Shown one piece after another: positions 10,114-19,898 of a DNA stretch of 32,033 nucleotides (the stretch's first letter is position 1; every line of letters begins with the position of its first letter). The stretch comes from Micavibrio sp. Lineage in GTDB: Bacteria > Pseudomonadota > Alphaproteobacteria > Micavibrionales > Micavibrionaceae. The translations under genes were made by a program, and so were the position numbers. The stretch is from NCBI GenBank assembly GCA_027075555.1, contig JALTAZ010000130.1, forward strand, positions 1 through 32,033. The letters run 5' to 3'. The notes below the pieces were generated by a model. That model was not told the DNA's origin and made no database searches. It was given only the letters and a program-made list of their open reading frames with translations.

Positions 10114-11466
10114 ATGACTAGTTTTTGGTTTGCCCTTGGCGGATTTTTATTAGGCGCTGGGCTTAGTGCATTATTTTTTATTTTTGAGCGGCAAAAACAT
10201 ATTGCTTCTAATGCTGTTGAAGTTGATAGATGTAGGCAATTCAAGGAAAAGGCAGAGCTGCTAGAACAGGAAAATAAAGAGCTAGCTTGTGATATTCAAA
10301 AATTGCGTGAGGACGCTGTAATGCTTGATGTTCAGAAGAAATCTTTTGAGCTGCGAATAGAGCAGATTGAAAAAGATAGGGCTAAACATGAAGAGGTTTT
10401 AATCAGCAAATTTGAAAATCTGTCCAATCAAATTTTTGATCAAAAAAGCGATAGCTTTAAAAAGCAATCACAAGAAACTATTTCAAACTTATTAAATCCC
10501 TTAAAAGAAAAATTGGTAGAGTTCGAAAAGAAGGTTGAGGATTCTTTTGGTGAACAATCAAAAGAGCAATATTCCTTAAAAGAGGAGATTAAAAATATTA
10601 TCGAATCAAATGAGAAAATAACACTACAAGCACAAAGCCTTGCTAATGCCTTAAAAGGCGATAGTAAAGTTCAAGGAGATTGGGGTGAAGTCATATTAGA
10701 AAAAATACTTGAAGATTCAGGTTTACGTAAAAATATTGATTATATTGTTCAAGGTGGTGGTCTTAATTTACGTGATATTGATGATCGTTTGCAAAAACCT
10801 GATGTTATTGTTAAATTACCTGAAAATAAGCATGTGATCATCGATTCTAAAGTATCGCTTACGCATTATGAGAGGTTTTTTTCTGAAACAGATAATGACA
10901 AGAACAGTGTTCATCTTAAACAGTTTTTGGCATCGGTAAAAAAGCATATTGGTGATTTAGAGAAAAGGCGCTACCAAGATATAGAAAAATTAGGAACGCC
11001 TGACTTTGTATTAATGTTTATTCCTATCGAAGCAGCTTATATCTTGGCGGTGCAAGAAGATCCGCAGTTGCAAAATTACGCTTGGAATAAAAAAGTTGTG
11101 CTTGTTTGTCCAACCACTTTATTTGCAACATTAAGAACCATTGCTTCGGTTTGGCGTTTAGAGCTTCAGAATAAAAATGCATTAGAAATCGCGCGTCAAG
11201 GCGGGCAACTCTATGATAAAATAGCAGGATTTGTTGGTGATATGCAGGTTATAGGCAAAAAAATTGATGATGCTAGTAGTGCATATATTAAAGCAATAAA
11301 TAAACTTTCCGATGGTAGAGGAAATATATTAAGCAAGACTGAGAAGTTAAAAGAGCTTGGGGCAAAAACATCTAAATCTTTGCCTCAAGAGCTGTTAGAC
11401 AGAAAATCTCTTGCTAAAGATAGCGAATCTGATTTCACAGAAGACAAAAAGGATCAGGCGGCATGA
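10114..11466 (+). CDS. rmuC: DNA recombination protein RmuC
   Basis: N-terminal TM, coiled coil, then KVQGDWGEVILEKILEDSGL...KPDVIVKLPENKHVIIDSKVSLTHYERF RmuC core. Confidence 0.93.
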   Translation: MTSFWFALGGFLLGAGLSALFFIFERQKHIASNAVEVDRCRQFKEKAELLEQENKELACDIQKLREDAVMLDVQKKSFELRIEQIEKDRAKHEEVLISKFENLSNQIFDQKSDSFKKQSQETISNLLNPLKEKLVEFEKKVEDSFGEQSKEQYSLKEEIKNIIESNEKITLQAQSLANALKGDSKVQGDWGEVILEKILEDSGLRKNIDYIVQGGGLNLRDIDDRLQKPDVIVKLPENKHVIIDSKVSLTHYERFFSETDNDKNSVHLKQFLASVKKHIGDLEKRRYQDIEKLGTPDFVLMFIPIEAAYILAVQEDPQLQNYAWNKKVVLVCPTTLFATLRTIASVWRLELQNKNALEIARQGGQLYDKIAGFVGDMQVIGKKIDDASSAYIKAINKLSDGRGNILSKTEKLKELGAKTSKSLPQELLDRKSLAKDSESDFTEDKKDQAA

Positions 11467-11524
11467 TAATAAATACATTGCTATTACTTGACCAGATTTA
11501 AAAAACATATTATCGGTTTGTTGC

Positions 11525-12052
11525 ATGATAGATTACAAAATTATTACAGTTCCTGACCCTGTTTTAAAACAACAAGCGCAACCAGTTAATAAGGTTGATG
11601 ATGCTATTCGCGTTCAAATGGACGGCATGTTGCGCGCCATGTATGATGCGCCTGGTATAGGTTTGGCCGCAAATCAGGTTAATCTTCTTAACCGTGTTTT
11701 GGTTATGGATTTATCTAGGAGAGATGATGAAGTTTCTGAAGACCCTAGCCCTATTTATATGGCTAATCCTGAAATAATATATGAGTCTGAGGAAATGAGC
11801 GTCATGGAAGAAGGCTGTCTTTCAATTCCTCGCCAATATGCAGATATAGAGCGTCCAGCAATGGTTAGGGTCAAATATTTAGATTATAATGGCAATCATA
11901 GTGAATTAGAAGCAACAGGCTTGCTATCACATTGTGTACAGCATGAAATAGATCATCTAAACGGCGTTTTATTTATTGATTATCTTTCTAGCTTAAAGCG
12001 TAATATGATTTTGAAAAAAGTTAAAAAATTGAAAAAGCAAAATCTATTATAG
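11525..12052 (+). CDS. def: Peptide deformylase
   Basis: GIGLAANQVN, EEGCLSIP and QHEIDHLNGVLF metal-binding motifs. Confidence 0.96.
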   Translation: MIDYKIITVPDPVLKQQAQPVNKVDDAIRVQMDGMLRAMYDAPGIGLAANQVNLLNRVLVMDLSRRDDEVSEDPSPIYMANPEIIYESEEMSVMEEGCLSIPRQYADIERPAMVRVKYLDYNGNHSELEATGLLSHCVQHEIDHLNGVLFIDYLSSLKRNMILKKVKKLKKQNLL

Positions 12053-12067
12053 CCGTAAGGGGGATTT

Positions 12068-13009
12068 ATGGCTGCATCATCTTTAAAAGTTATATTTATG
12101 GGAACTCCTAGTTTTGCGGCGATGGCATTACAATCATTGATCAATAGCAGGCATGAGGTTATATGCGTCTATAGCCAGCCACCCCGCCCTAAAGGTCGTG
12201 GACATAAGGTGCAAAAATCCCCGGTTCATACACTGTCTGATGAAAATAATATTCCAGTTTATACCCCTAAATCTCTTAAAAGTAGGGAAGATAAAGAATT
12301 ATTTGCATCTCATAATGCTGATATAGCGGTGGTCGCTGCTTATGGTTTATTATTACCTGAGGAGGTTTTGAACGCTCCTAAATATGGCTGTTTGAATATT
12401 CATGCTTCGATATTACCACGTTGGCGTGGAGCATCACCTATCCAGCATGCCATATGGAAGGGTGATAATATTTCAGGCGTTACCATCATGCAAATGGATA
12501 AGGGGCTTGATACTGGTGATATGATTGTAAAGTCACAAATTCCCATTGATAATGAAATGGATTCGGCAAAGCTGCATGATGCTTTGGCAGTAATGGGCGC
12601 AGAACTTATAATTGATGTACTAGACGATCTTGCCGACGGTAAAAAAGTTCAATATCAAAAACAAGATAATAAATTAAGTAATTATGCGCCGTTACTAAGA
12701 AAATTAGATGGTAGGATAAGTTGGCAGCAAAGCGCGATTGAGATTGATAGGCAGGTACGTGCTCTTAACCCTTGGCCCGGTGTTTATTCGCTTGTCGGTG
12801 ATAAGAAATTTAAAATATTAAAAACGCAAGTTGTAGATAAGAAGTATGATGAATATGTGGGCACTATAGTAGATAAGGAAGGATTAGTTTCCTGCGGTAA
12901 TAAAAGCATATTAAAGATTATTACAATTCAGCCTGAGGGAAAAAAAGCTATGGATTTTATTTCGGTGCTCAATGGCGGTTATCTTAAAATGGGTGATGTT
13001 TTTTCATGA
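12068..13009 (+). CDS. fmt: Methionyl-tRNA formyltransferase
   Basis: IFMGTPSFAAMALQSL, NIHASILPRWRGASPIQHAI, GDxxxGVTIMQMDKGLDTGDM motifs. Confidence 0.96.
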   Translation: MAASSLKVIFMGTPSFAAMALQSLINSRHEVICVYSQPPRPKGRGHKVQKSPVHTLSDENNIPVYTPKSLKSREDKELFASHNADIAVVAAYGLLLPEEVLNAPKYGCLNIHASILPRWRGASPIQHAIWKGDNISGVTIMQMDKGLDTGDMIVKSQIPIDNEMDSAKLHDALAVMGAELIIDVLDDLADGKKVQYQKQDNKLSNYAPLLRKLDGRISWQQSAIEIDRQVRALNPWPGVYSLVGDKKFKILKTQVVDKKYDEYVGTIVDKEGLVSCGNKSILKIITIQPEGKKAMDFISVLNGGYLKMGDVFS

Positions 13010-13770
13010 CGCGCTATAAATTAACAATTGAATATAGGGGGAGTGATTATGCAGGCTGGCAGCGGCAAGTTGATGTCCCTTCAATACAACAATCAATAGA
13101 AGAAGCGATTTTTGGTTTTTACAGGAAAGAGGTTTCAATTTGTGTTGCAGGCAGGACGGACGCAGGGGTTCATGCGAGGGGGCAAGTGGCGCATGTTGAC
13201 CTATCCGAATTTTCTAAGCCTATGGATGAGTTTTCTATTATGAAGGCAATCAATGCATATTTAATTCAGCAGCCAATTACCATTGTTAATGTTGAGATTG
13301 TTAATGATGATTTTCATGCGCGTTTTGATGCTGTAAATAAATTATATTGCTATCGCATTATAAATCGTTGTAGCAGTTTATCCTTGGATAATGGTTTGGC
13401 ATGGAATATTGGTAAGAATCTGGATATTAAAGCAATGCAAGAGGGCGCAAATTACCTGTTGGGTTGTCATGATTTTACAACTTTTCGTGACTCTGAGTGT
13501 CAGGCAAATTCACCAATGAAAACATTAGATAGGCTTGATATAAAAACTAAAAATTATGATACATGCGGGGGAAGAGAGATTATAATAGAAACAGAAGGTA
13601 AATCATTTTTGCATCATCAAGTACGTAATATGGTAGGCACTTTATCACTTGTTGGATTAGGTAAGTGGTGTCCAGAAGATGTAAAAATTGCTTTAAGGGC
13701 AAAAGATCGCACTAAAGGAGGTCCTACAGCCCCAGCATGTGGATTATATTTAATGCGGGTGGATTATTAA
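13006..13770 (+). CDS. truA: tRNA pseudouridine(38-40) synthase
   Basis: IEYRGSDYAGWQRQ, AGRTDAGVHARGQVAH, FLHHQVRNMVG motifs; ATGA overlap with fmt. Confidence 0.96.
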   Translation: MTRYKLTIEYRGSDYAGWQRQVDVPSIQQSIEEAIFGFYRKEVSICVAGRTDAGVHARGQVAHVDLSEFSKPMDEFSIMKAINAYLIQQPITIVNVEIVNDDFHARFDAVNKLYCYRIINRCSSLSLDNGLAWNIGKNLDIKAMQEGANYLLGCHDFTTFRDSECQANSPMKTLDRLDIKTKNYDTCGGREIIIETEGKSFLHHQVRNMVGTLSLVGLGKWCPEDVKIALRAKDRTKGGPTAPACGLYLMRVDY

Positions 13771-14097
13771 ATGGATAAGTTGTCATCATATAAGATATGC
13801 GTTTATGTACCTAGTAAATCTTTGAAAAGGTTTATTAAAGCGATAGGTTCGCATATTCCATCATTCTTAGGGGGCTATGATAATGTTTGCTGGTGGAGTG
13901 AAAAGGGAATTGAGCAATATAGAAAAATAGGCAATGATCACGTTGAGATTGCAGCTTCTCACCGCGTTGAAATATCTCTACCTTATGATAAGAGTGTTTT
14001 AAATAATTTTATACAAGATATTATTATCCCTAGTCACCCGTGGGAAGAGCCTGTTATAACTATAACAGAACAAAAAATTGTAAATATTAAAAAATAG
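13771..14097 (+). CDS. YqfO/NIF3-insert-like (CutA-like fold) standalone domain protein
   Basis: VYVPSKSLKRFIKAIGSHIPSFLGGYDNVCWWSEKGIEQYR resembles the YqfO/NIF3 internal domain; starts immediately after the truA stop. Confidence 0.65.
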   Translation: MDKLSSYKICVYVPSKSLKRFIKAIGSHIPSFLGGYDNVCWWSEKGIEQYRKIGNDHVEIAASHRVEISLPYDKSVLNNFIQDIIIPSHPWEEPVITITEQKIVNIKK

Positions 14098-14136
14098 TAG
14101 TATTGTATTCAAAATTATGTAAAAAGAAGGTGGGTT

Positions 14137-14844
14137 ATGAAAACATATATAGCTTTAGGTGTGGCTATTTTATCGGGTATTTCCATAGCTTATGCTATAG
14201 CGCAAGAGCAAAAATATTTGGCATCACCGGCACAGCTCCAAAAGGAAATAAATGATAGAAATCGCATAGATCCTATGCAAAACCCGCGTTATGTCAGTTC
14301 TGATAAGGTTATGAAACGTCACATATTAGATAATGCTAGTGGAGTTGTTGGTGAAGTAAAAGATATCATAATTGATGAAAATGGCTTAGTTATTTCGCTA
14401 TATGTTGATTTTGATAGATTACGCTTGGCTGAACCTATTTATATGAATTATAAGGATCTCGATGCAGAAAGTGTTACATCTGGCTATAGGCTGGGTATGA
14501 ATAAAAAGGAGATAGAGGAGCTATATCCTTCTTTATTATCTTCGATAGAAACTGCGGCTGGAGAAGGTGAAGGCGTTAAAAAATATAGTGTTAGAGAGCT
14601 CATCGGTAGTTCTGTTGTAACAAGCGATGGTGATAATATAGGTAATCTCGAAGATATATTATTTGATCAGGAAGGTTCTTATGTAAGGGGTATTTACTTG
14701 AATATAAATTATAAGACGGTGCGTAATAAAGCAATTGCAGTTCCACTGTCAGTTATAAATTTTGAGCCGGATAATGGCAGGATACACGTTATGATTAAGA
14801 AAAAATTTGCTGATCTGATCGTTAAATATGCCAAAGACAGCTAG
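14137..14844 (+). CDS. Exported tandem PRC-barrel domain protein
   Basis: Signal peptide (MKTYIALGVAILSGISIAYAIA) and two PRC-barrel-like units: HILDNASGVVGEVKDIIIDENGLVISLYVDF and ELIGSSVVTSDGDNIGNLEDILFDQEGSYVRGIYLN. Confidence 0.7.
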   Translation: MKTYIALGVAILSGISIAYAIAQEQKYLASPAQLQKEINDRNRIDPMQNPRYVSSDKVMKRHILDNASGVVGEVKDIIIDENGLVISLYVDFDRLRLAEPIYMNYKDLDAESVTSGYRLGMNKKEIEELYPSLLSSIETAAGEGEGVKKYSVRELIGSSVVTSDGDNIGNLEDILFDQEGSYVRGIYLNINYKTVRNKAIAVPLSVINFEPDNGRIHVMIKKKFADLIVKYAKDS

Positions 14845-14845
14845 T

Positions 14846-15994
14846 CTATGATGGTTTTATTTCAGGTATTAATTCTATTACACGTTTAAATATCTTGGTT
14901 AGGTCTTCAAGATCTTTGATACTGGCATTTTCATTTATCTGGTGGATAGTTTTATTTATTCCGCCAAATTCTACAACGGGGCAGTATTTAGAAATAAAAC
15001 GAGCATCAGATGTTCCGCCATTTGTTGTAAATTCCGGTGTATAATTAGTTATATCTTTAACGGCGGTTTTTACTATATCTGACCATGTCCCTGGTTTGCT
15101 CAGGAAGCTTTCTGAACCATAAATTAAATCAAGTTCGTAACTATGTCCTGTATTTTTCAGTATATCGTGAATTTTTCGACCTAGTGTTTTTCCACTCCAT
15201 AAATCGTTAAATCTAATGTTAAAATGGGCTTTTCCACTTTCTGGGATAACATTATCGGCGGTATTGCCAACATCTATTGTTGTTATTTCAAGATTTGTTG
15301 GTGGAAAAAACTCTGATCCTTCATCAAAGCAAAATTCATTTAAAGCACAAAGCATATTAATAAGCCTTGGCATAGGGTTATCTGCCAAATGCTGATAGGC
15401 AACATGTCCTTGCTTTCCTTTTACTTTTAATATTCCAGTTAACGACCCCCTGCGTCCGATTTTAATTTCTTGTCCTAAATAATCGGGGTTAGTTGGCTCA
15501 CCAATAAGGGCAACATCTGGAATATGATTATTTTCTTTCATCCACTCCAAAACTTTTACGCTTCCATTTATGGCAGAACCTTCTTCGTCTCCAGTTATAA
15601 GCAGGCTTATTGATCCTTGGGAAGTATTATTTTCCAGATATTCTGATATCGCAGCAATAAATGCAGCAACCGACCCTTTCATATCACTAGCTCCACGCCC
15701 ATATAAGATCCCATCTTCAATTTGTGGATCAAAGGGGTTAAATTTCCATGCTTCAATTGGTCCTGTTGGCACAACATCAGTATGACCCGCATAGCAAAGA
15801 TGGGGTGCGTTAGTTCCAAGTCTAGCAAATAAATTTAAAACTTTTTCACTATCTTCTCCAAATTCCAATAGATGACATTTAAAGCCAAGGGCTGATAATT
15901 GCTCTGATAAGAAAACCAGTGCGCCCTCATCTTTTGGAGTAACAGAAGGGAAGGAGATAAGTTTTTTTGTAAGTTCAATAACATCATAAATCAT
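14846..15994 (-). CDS. dapE: Succinyl-diaminopimelate desuccinylase
   Basis: YAGHTDVVPTGP, YGRGASDMKGSVAAFIAA, TGDEEGSAINGS, TNGGTSDARFI motifs; near dapD. Confidence 0.95.
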   Translation of the reverse strand: MIYDVIELTKKLISFPSVTPKDEGALVFLSEQLSALGFKCHLLEFGEDSEKVLNLFARLGTNAPHLCYAGHTDVVPTGPIEAWKFNPFDPQIEDGILYGRGASDMKGSVAAFIAAISEYLENNTSQGSISLLITGDEEGSAINGSVKVLEWMKENNHIPDVALIGEPTNPDYLGQEIKIGRRGSLTGILKVKGKQGHVAYQHLADNPMPRLINMLCALNEFCFDEGSEFFPPTNLEITTIDVGNTADNVIPESGKAHFNIRFNDLWSGKTLGRKIHDILKNTGHSYELDLIYGSESFLSKPGTWSDIVKTAVKDITNYTPEFTTNGGTSDARFISKYCPVVEFGGINKTIHQINENASIKDLEDLTKIFKRVIELIPEIKPS

Positions 15995-16004
15995 AAGCAG
16001 AAGT

Positions 16005-17002
16005 TTATGCTATGGGCTCGTTCTTGTCATCATTAGAATTATCATTAACGGGATATTCTATCTCAACAATTTGTTCTAAATTATCTTGCATATGAGTATC
16101 AGGATATATTTTTCTTATGCGTTCTGCCGGAACAATAAGCGGGTGCAATCCTGAAGGCATGTCCTTGAAAATATTATTAGGCATGGAATAGCATAGCTCA
16201 TCATCATTTGGTAATTTTTTACCTGTATTTACGGTGTGAAATCTTGATACTTTGATTTCTTTTTTTATTACCTCTTCCATTATTTCATATAAAAGCGCTT
16301 GGTTTGGGAATAGTGCGCTTGCTGTGGGTATGTAATCTTCTTGTAGTTGAAGCGTTTTTGCGGTGTAATCATGCATGTTTTTGATATCTTTTACACCTAT
16401 AAGAGTCATAATGTTGTGAGCGCGGTCAAACATCTTTGCAACAGATGCATTTTTGTCTTTTGCCACTGTTTGGTAATATGCGTAATCATGCGCATGACGT
16501 AGATCACCATTTTTCCCATATTTTTTACTAATGGCATCAAAACTTAATTTTAGCTGCTTTATTTTGTAATTTGATTTTATTCCATTATCATTTAGATATT
16601 GTTCAATATAACTTGGTTTTAAGTTAAAATCTTCACCAAGATCATGGCAAAAAATTAGACTCATAACTGATTCGGGGTCATCTATATATAAACCATTTTC
16701 CATCGCACTGATCAGCCATAAGGCTTGTGTAACCTCATGTAGTGCACTTGGGGTAATATCATCTTTTCTGGTTTTACCTTCATTAAGATTAAGCATTAAA
16801 TCTAATAAAATATTGGCTTGATTATAATTTCTGCTTATAAGCCATGATCTAAGATCATCAACCAAATTATCGAAATTCTCAATAACAGTTTTTCTTCGGA
16901 ATCGTAAAGACCTGTTAGCATTAAATGCTTAGAAAAGCTTTGAGCTTTCATAAAGCTATGTCGGGTTGCACCTTTTTTAAAAGAATCTGTTGGCTTTTCC
17001 AT
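16005..17002 (-). pseudogene. SpoT/Mesh1-like HD-domain protein, apparently frameshifted (track ORF 16005..16865 plus upstream frame from ATG at 17002)
   Basis: HD-family motifs: LHEVTQALW, CHDLGED (HDxxED), MFDRAHNIMTLIG. An ATG at 17002..17000 opens MEKPTDSFKKGATRHSFMKAQSFSKHLMLTGLYDSEEK in another frame. Re-reading one A at the 5-T run (16889-16893; AAAAA on the minus strand) joins it to TVIENFDNLVDDLRSWL. Without the shift, that frame stops after 55 aa. Confidence 0.65.
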
Positions 17003-17113
17003 ATTTTATTTATCCGAATATCCAATAAGAAAGAGTTATATATATTCTTATATAGCATCAGTTCAGATAAGGCAAAAATATGCAAATATACAAGAATATT
17101 CTAATTTAGAGTT

Positions 17114-17965
17114 TTATTCACGTAACAGATCATTTATGCCAGTTTTACTTCTTGTGCGCTCATCAACGCGCTTTACAATAACTGCGCAAGCAAGGCTTGG
17201 TGCAGGTAATCCATTAGGCATGGTTTTATCAGATGGTAGTGTTCCAGGGATTACAACTGAATATGCTGGTACTCTACCCATGTAAATTTCACCAGTTTGT
17301 CGATCTATAATTTTGGTTGAGGCACCAAGAAATACGCCCATGGAAATAACAGAGCCTTTTTCAACAATTACGCCTTCGGCAACTTCTGATCTTGCGCCGA
17401 TGAAAACATTATCTTCTATAATTACTGGTTCTGCTTGAAGTGGCTCTAAAACTCCGCCAATGCCCACCCCGCCAGAGATATGGCAATTTGCACCAATTTG
17501 TGCGCAAGAGCCAACAGTTGACCAAGTGTCAATCATTGTACCTTCCCCGACGTAAGCTCCAACATTCAAGAAGCAAGGCATTAAAACTGCGTTTGGCGCG
17601 ATATATGCAGAGTGGCGTACGATAGAATCGGGGACGGCTCTAAATCCTGCATCGTTGAATTTTTTTTCGTCCCAGCCAATAAATTTGCTCTCTACCTTAT
17701 CATACCAATTTGCATTTCCAGGACCGCCAGAAATGACATGGTTAGGGTTTAGGCGAAATGATAAAAGCACTGCTTTTTTAAGCCATTGATGAACAATCCA
17801 GCCATTTTCTGATGGGCTGGCAACTCTTGCTTTACCGCTATCTAGCAAATTAAGTGCATCATTAACGGATTCCCGATATTCGCCCTGGGTAGCAGTATTT
17901 ATATTATCTCTATTATCCCAAGCAGCATTTATTGTTGTTTCTAATTGTGCATATATATCAGCCAT
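17114..17965 (-). CDS. dapD: 2,3,4,5-tetrahydropyridine-2,6-dicarboxylate N-succinyltransferase
   Basis: Hexapeptide repeats and [44 protein letters not shown]. Start trimmed to [19 protein letters not shown] rather than the track start at 18016. Confidence 0.96.
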   Translation of the reverse strand: MADIYAQLETTINAAWDNRDNINTATQGEYRESVNDALNLLDSGKARVASPSENGWIVHQWLKKAVLLSFRLNPNHVISGGPGNANWYDKVESKFIGWDEKKFNDAGFRAVPDSIVRHSAYIAPNAVLMPCFLNVGAYVGEGTMIDTWSTVGSCAQIGANCHISGGVGIGGVLEPLQAEPVIIEDNVFIGARSEVAEGVIVEKGSVISMGVFLGASTKIIDRQTGEIYMGRVPAYSVVIPGTLPSDKTMPNGLPAPSLACAVIVKRVDERTRSKTGINDLLRE

Positions 17966-18041
17966 ATTTTTATATCTCTTTTTAAATAAAATAATCATTC
18001 TTGTTGAATTCAACATGAAGTGCGCTCAAAATCAAGCTATC

Positions 18042-19016
18042 ATGAAACAAAAGTCTGTAAAAAATCAAAGTAAATATAGCATTGAGTGGGATAATATACC
18101 TTCTAAGCAGTGGAGGTCATATTTAATGCAAGTTACGCGCCTTAATTTATTGCAGTCTGAGGAATATGCGCTTGCAATGGCAAAAATGAATAAGCAGCGA
18201 ATTAAACGTGGTGTAATTTATTGTGATGGTGAAAAAGCGGGCATTGTTCAGATTTTAGAAGTTGGTATTTTTAAAAATGCTGTTCATGCTGTTCTATTAG
18301 ATCGTGCGCCATTATGGTTTGATGGTTTTGGCAGGTTTAGAGATTTCAAAGGATTCTTAGAGATTTTCTCAAAGCAGTTTCCAAAGCGCCTAGGGCGCAA
18401 AATCCGTTTTATTCCTGAATTTGAAGATAGCTCAAGATCTGTATCAGCAATGAAAGAATATGGCTATAACTCTATAAGCACAGAAGGTTATCAAACCATA
18501 TGGCTCAACCTAAAGCCAGATATAGAAATTTTAAGAAAAAATCTTAATAAGAAATGGCGTAATATGCTTAATCAATCAGAGCGTAGCGCTTTGGAAGTTG
18601 TGTGGAGTGAAGGAGGAGCTAATTTTGCATGGCTTATGACTAACTATGCAAAAGATAGGGCGCAAAGGGGCTATGATGGCCCTTCATTAAAAACTATTAT
18701 TTCTTTATCTGGTGAATTCTCTCGTGGGCAAAATATGCTAATAGGAACAGCAATGTTGGATAGTAAACCAATAGCCGCTATATTAATTTTTATCCACGGT
18801 CGAAGTGCAACCTATCAAATAGGGTACACATCGGATAAGGGGCGAGAGTGTCGCGCTCATCATTTGTTGTTATGGTCGGCTCTAGAGCAGCTAAAAGGAA
18901 GGGATATAGATGAGTTTGATCTTGGAGGCGTCAATAATAAAAGCGCTGAAGGCGTTAGGATTTTTAAAAAAGGTCTTGGCGGAGAAGTCGTTAAAACTCT
19001 TGGTATGTATCATTAG
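18042..19016 (+). CDS. FemAB/GNAT-like peptidoglycan-bridge-type acyl/aminoacyltransferase
   Basis: LNPDIEILRKNLNKKWRNMLNQSERSALEVVWSEGG...QIGYTSDKGRECRAHHLLLWSALEQLKGRDIDEFDLGGVN is FemAB/GNAT-like. The ORF is open from ATG at 18015; the internal ATG at 18042 avoids overlap with the dapD upstream region. Confidence 0.75.
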   Translation: MKQKSVKNQSKYSIEWDNIPSKQWRSYLMQVTRLNLLQSEEYALAMAKMNKQRIKRGVIYCDGEKAGIVQILEVGIFKNAVHAVLLDRAPLWFDGFGRFRDFKGFLEIFSKQFPKRLGRKIRFIPEFEDSSRSVSAMKEYGYNSISTEGYQTIWLNLKPDIEILRKNLNKKWRNMLNQSERSALEVVWSEGGANFAWLMTNYAKDRAQRGYDGPSLKTIISLSGEFSRGQNMLIGTAMLDSKPIAAILIFIHGRSATYQIGYTSDKGRECRAHHLLLWSALEQLKGRDIDEFDLGGVNNKSAEGVRIFKKGLGGEVVKTLGMYH

Positions 19017-19848
19017 CTTATCTATACTCATTATATCCCCTTCATTTGCTCAAGAGCAAAAAAGCGTTATCCCTTCTTATCATTATCAAGAGGCCAGTTA
19101 TGATGTTTATGCAGGCGGTATAAATGTAGTGCGTGCAAATATGAAGTTGGATTTTAGAGATAAAGGGCGTTACTCAATATTTTTTAATGCACAAACCAAG
19201 GGGTTTTTGGGTGCATTAGTCCCATGGTCGGGGAGTTTTGAGACGCGTGGCTGGGCTTTTATGGATGGTCGTAGGGTTCCTGAAATTCACCAGTCTATTG
19301 CAATGTGGCGCGATGAAAAAGAAACAAAAACATATGACTATGGAAAGGATGGATCTTTTAAGGGTTTGTCTGAGCTTTATACTGGTAAGAAACTAAGGCA
19401 AGTTAAATATGACAAGGAACTTGTTAAAGATACTATCGATGCTCTTACAGCTACAATTTTGATCATGGAAAAAGTATCTGATGGGGGGAAGTGTGAAGGC
19501 GAAAGTGAAGTTTTTGACGGTCGTCGTCGTTATAAGCTGATCTTTCATCATAAGGGTTTTGTTATGCTAAAAAAGACAAGATATAACGCTTATAAGGGGG
19601 TTGCGGCTGAGTGCACAGTTGAAGTTGAGCCTATAGCTGGTGCATGGCATAAAAAACCTCGTGGCTGGCTTTCCATACAAGAGCAGGGGCGTAAACGTGG
19701 CATGATGCCTACTGTCTGGTTGGCGCAGGTGGTTGAAAATGCTGTAGTAGTTCCTGTTAGAGTGCGTGTTAAAACGGCTTATGGAACATTATTTATGCAT
19801 ATGACTAGCTATAAAAGTGGGGATATAGTGTTGAAGGCTGGCAAATAA
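18910..19848 (+). CDS. DUF3108-like exported protein
   Basis: Signal-like segment (LKLLVCIISLSILIISPSFAQ), then YDVYAGGINVVRANMKLDF...DTIDALTATILIM...FDGRRRYKLIF...KKPRGWLSIQEQGRKRGMMPTVW, typical of the DUF3108 type. True start probably later than the track start (in-frame TTG near 18974). Confidence 0.7.
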   Translation: MSLILEASIIKALKALGFLKKVLAEKSLKLLVCIISLSILIISPSFAQEQKSVIPSYHYQEASYDVYAGGINVVRANMKLDFRDKGRYSIFFNAQTKGFLGALVPWSGSFETRGWAFMDGRRVPEIHQSIAMWRDEKETKTYDYGKDGSFKGLSELYTGKKLRQVKYDKELVKDTIDALTATILIMEKVSDGGKCEGESEVFDGRRRYKLIFHHKGFVMLKKTRYNAYKGVAAECTVEVEPIAGAWHKKPRGWLSIQEQGRKRGMMPTVWLAQVVENAVVVPVRVRVKTAYGTLFMHMTSYKSGDIVLKAGK

Positions 19849-19898
19849 CTCTATATCCTTCATAGCTTAGATTTTATTTTAATTATTGAAAGATTAAT

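Noticed and set aside
17966-18041. Extended dapD start at 18016 and femAB-like start at 18015
   Set aside because: These would overlap divergently by 2 bp and leave no promoter. MADIYAQLE (17965) and MKQKSVK (18042) are more plausible starts.
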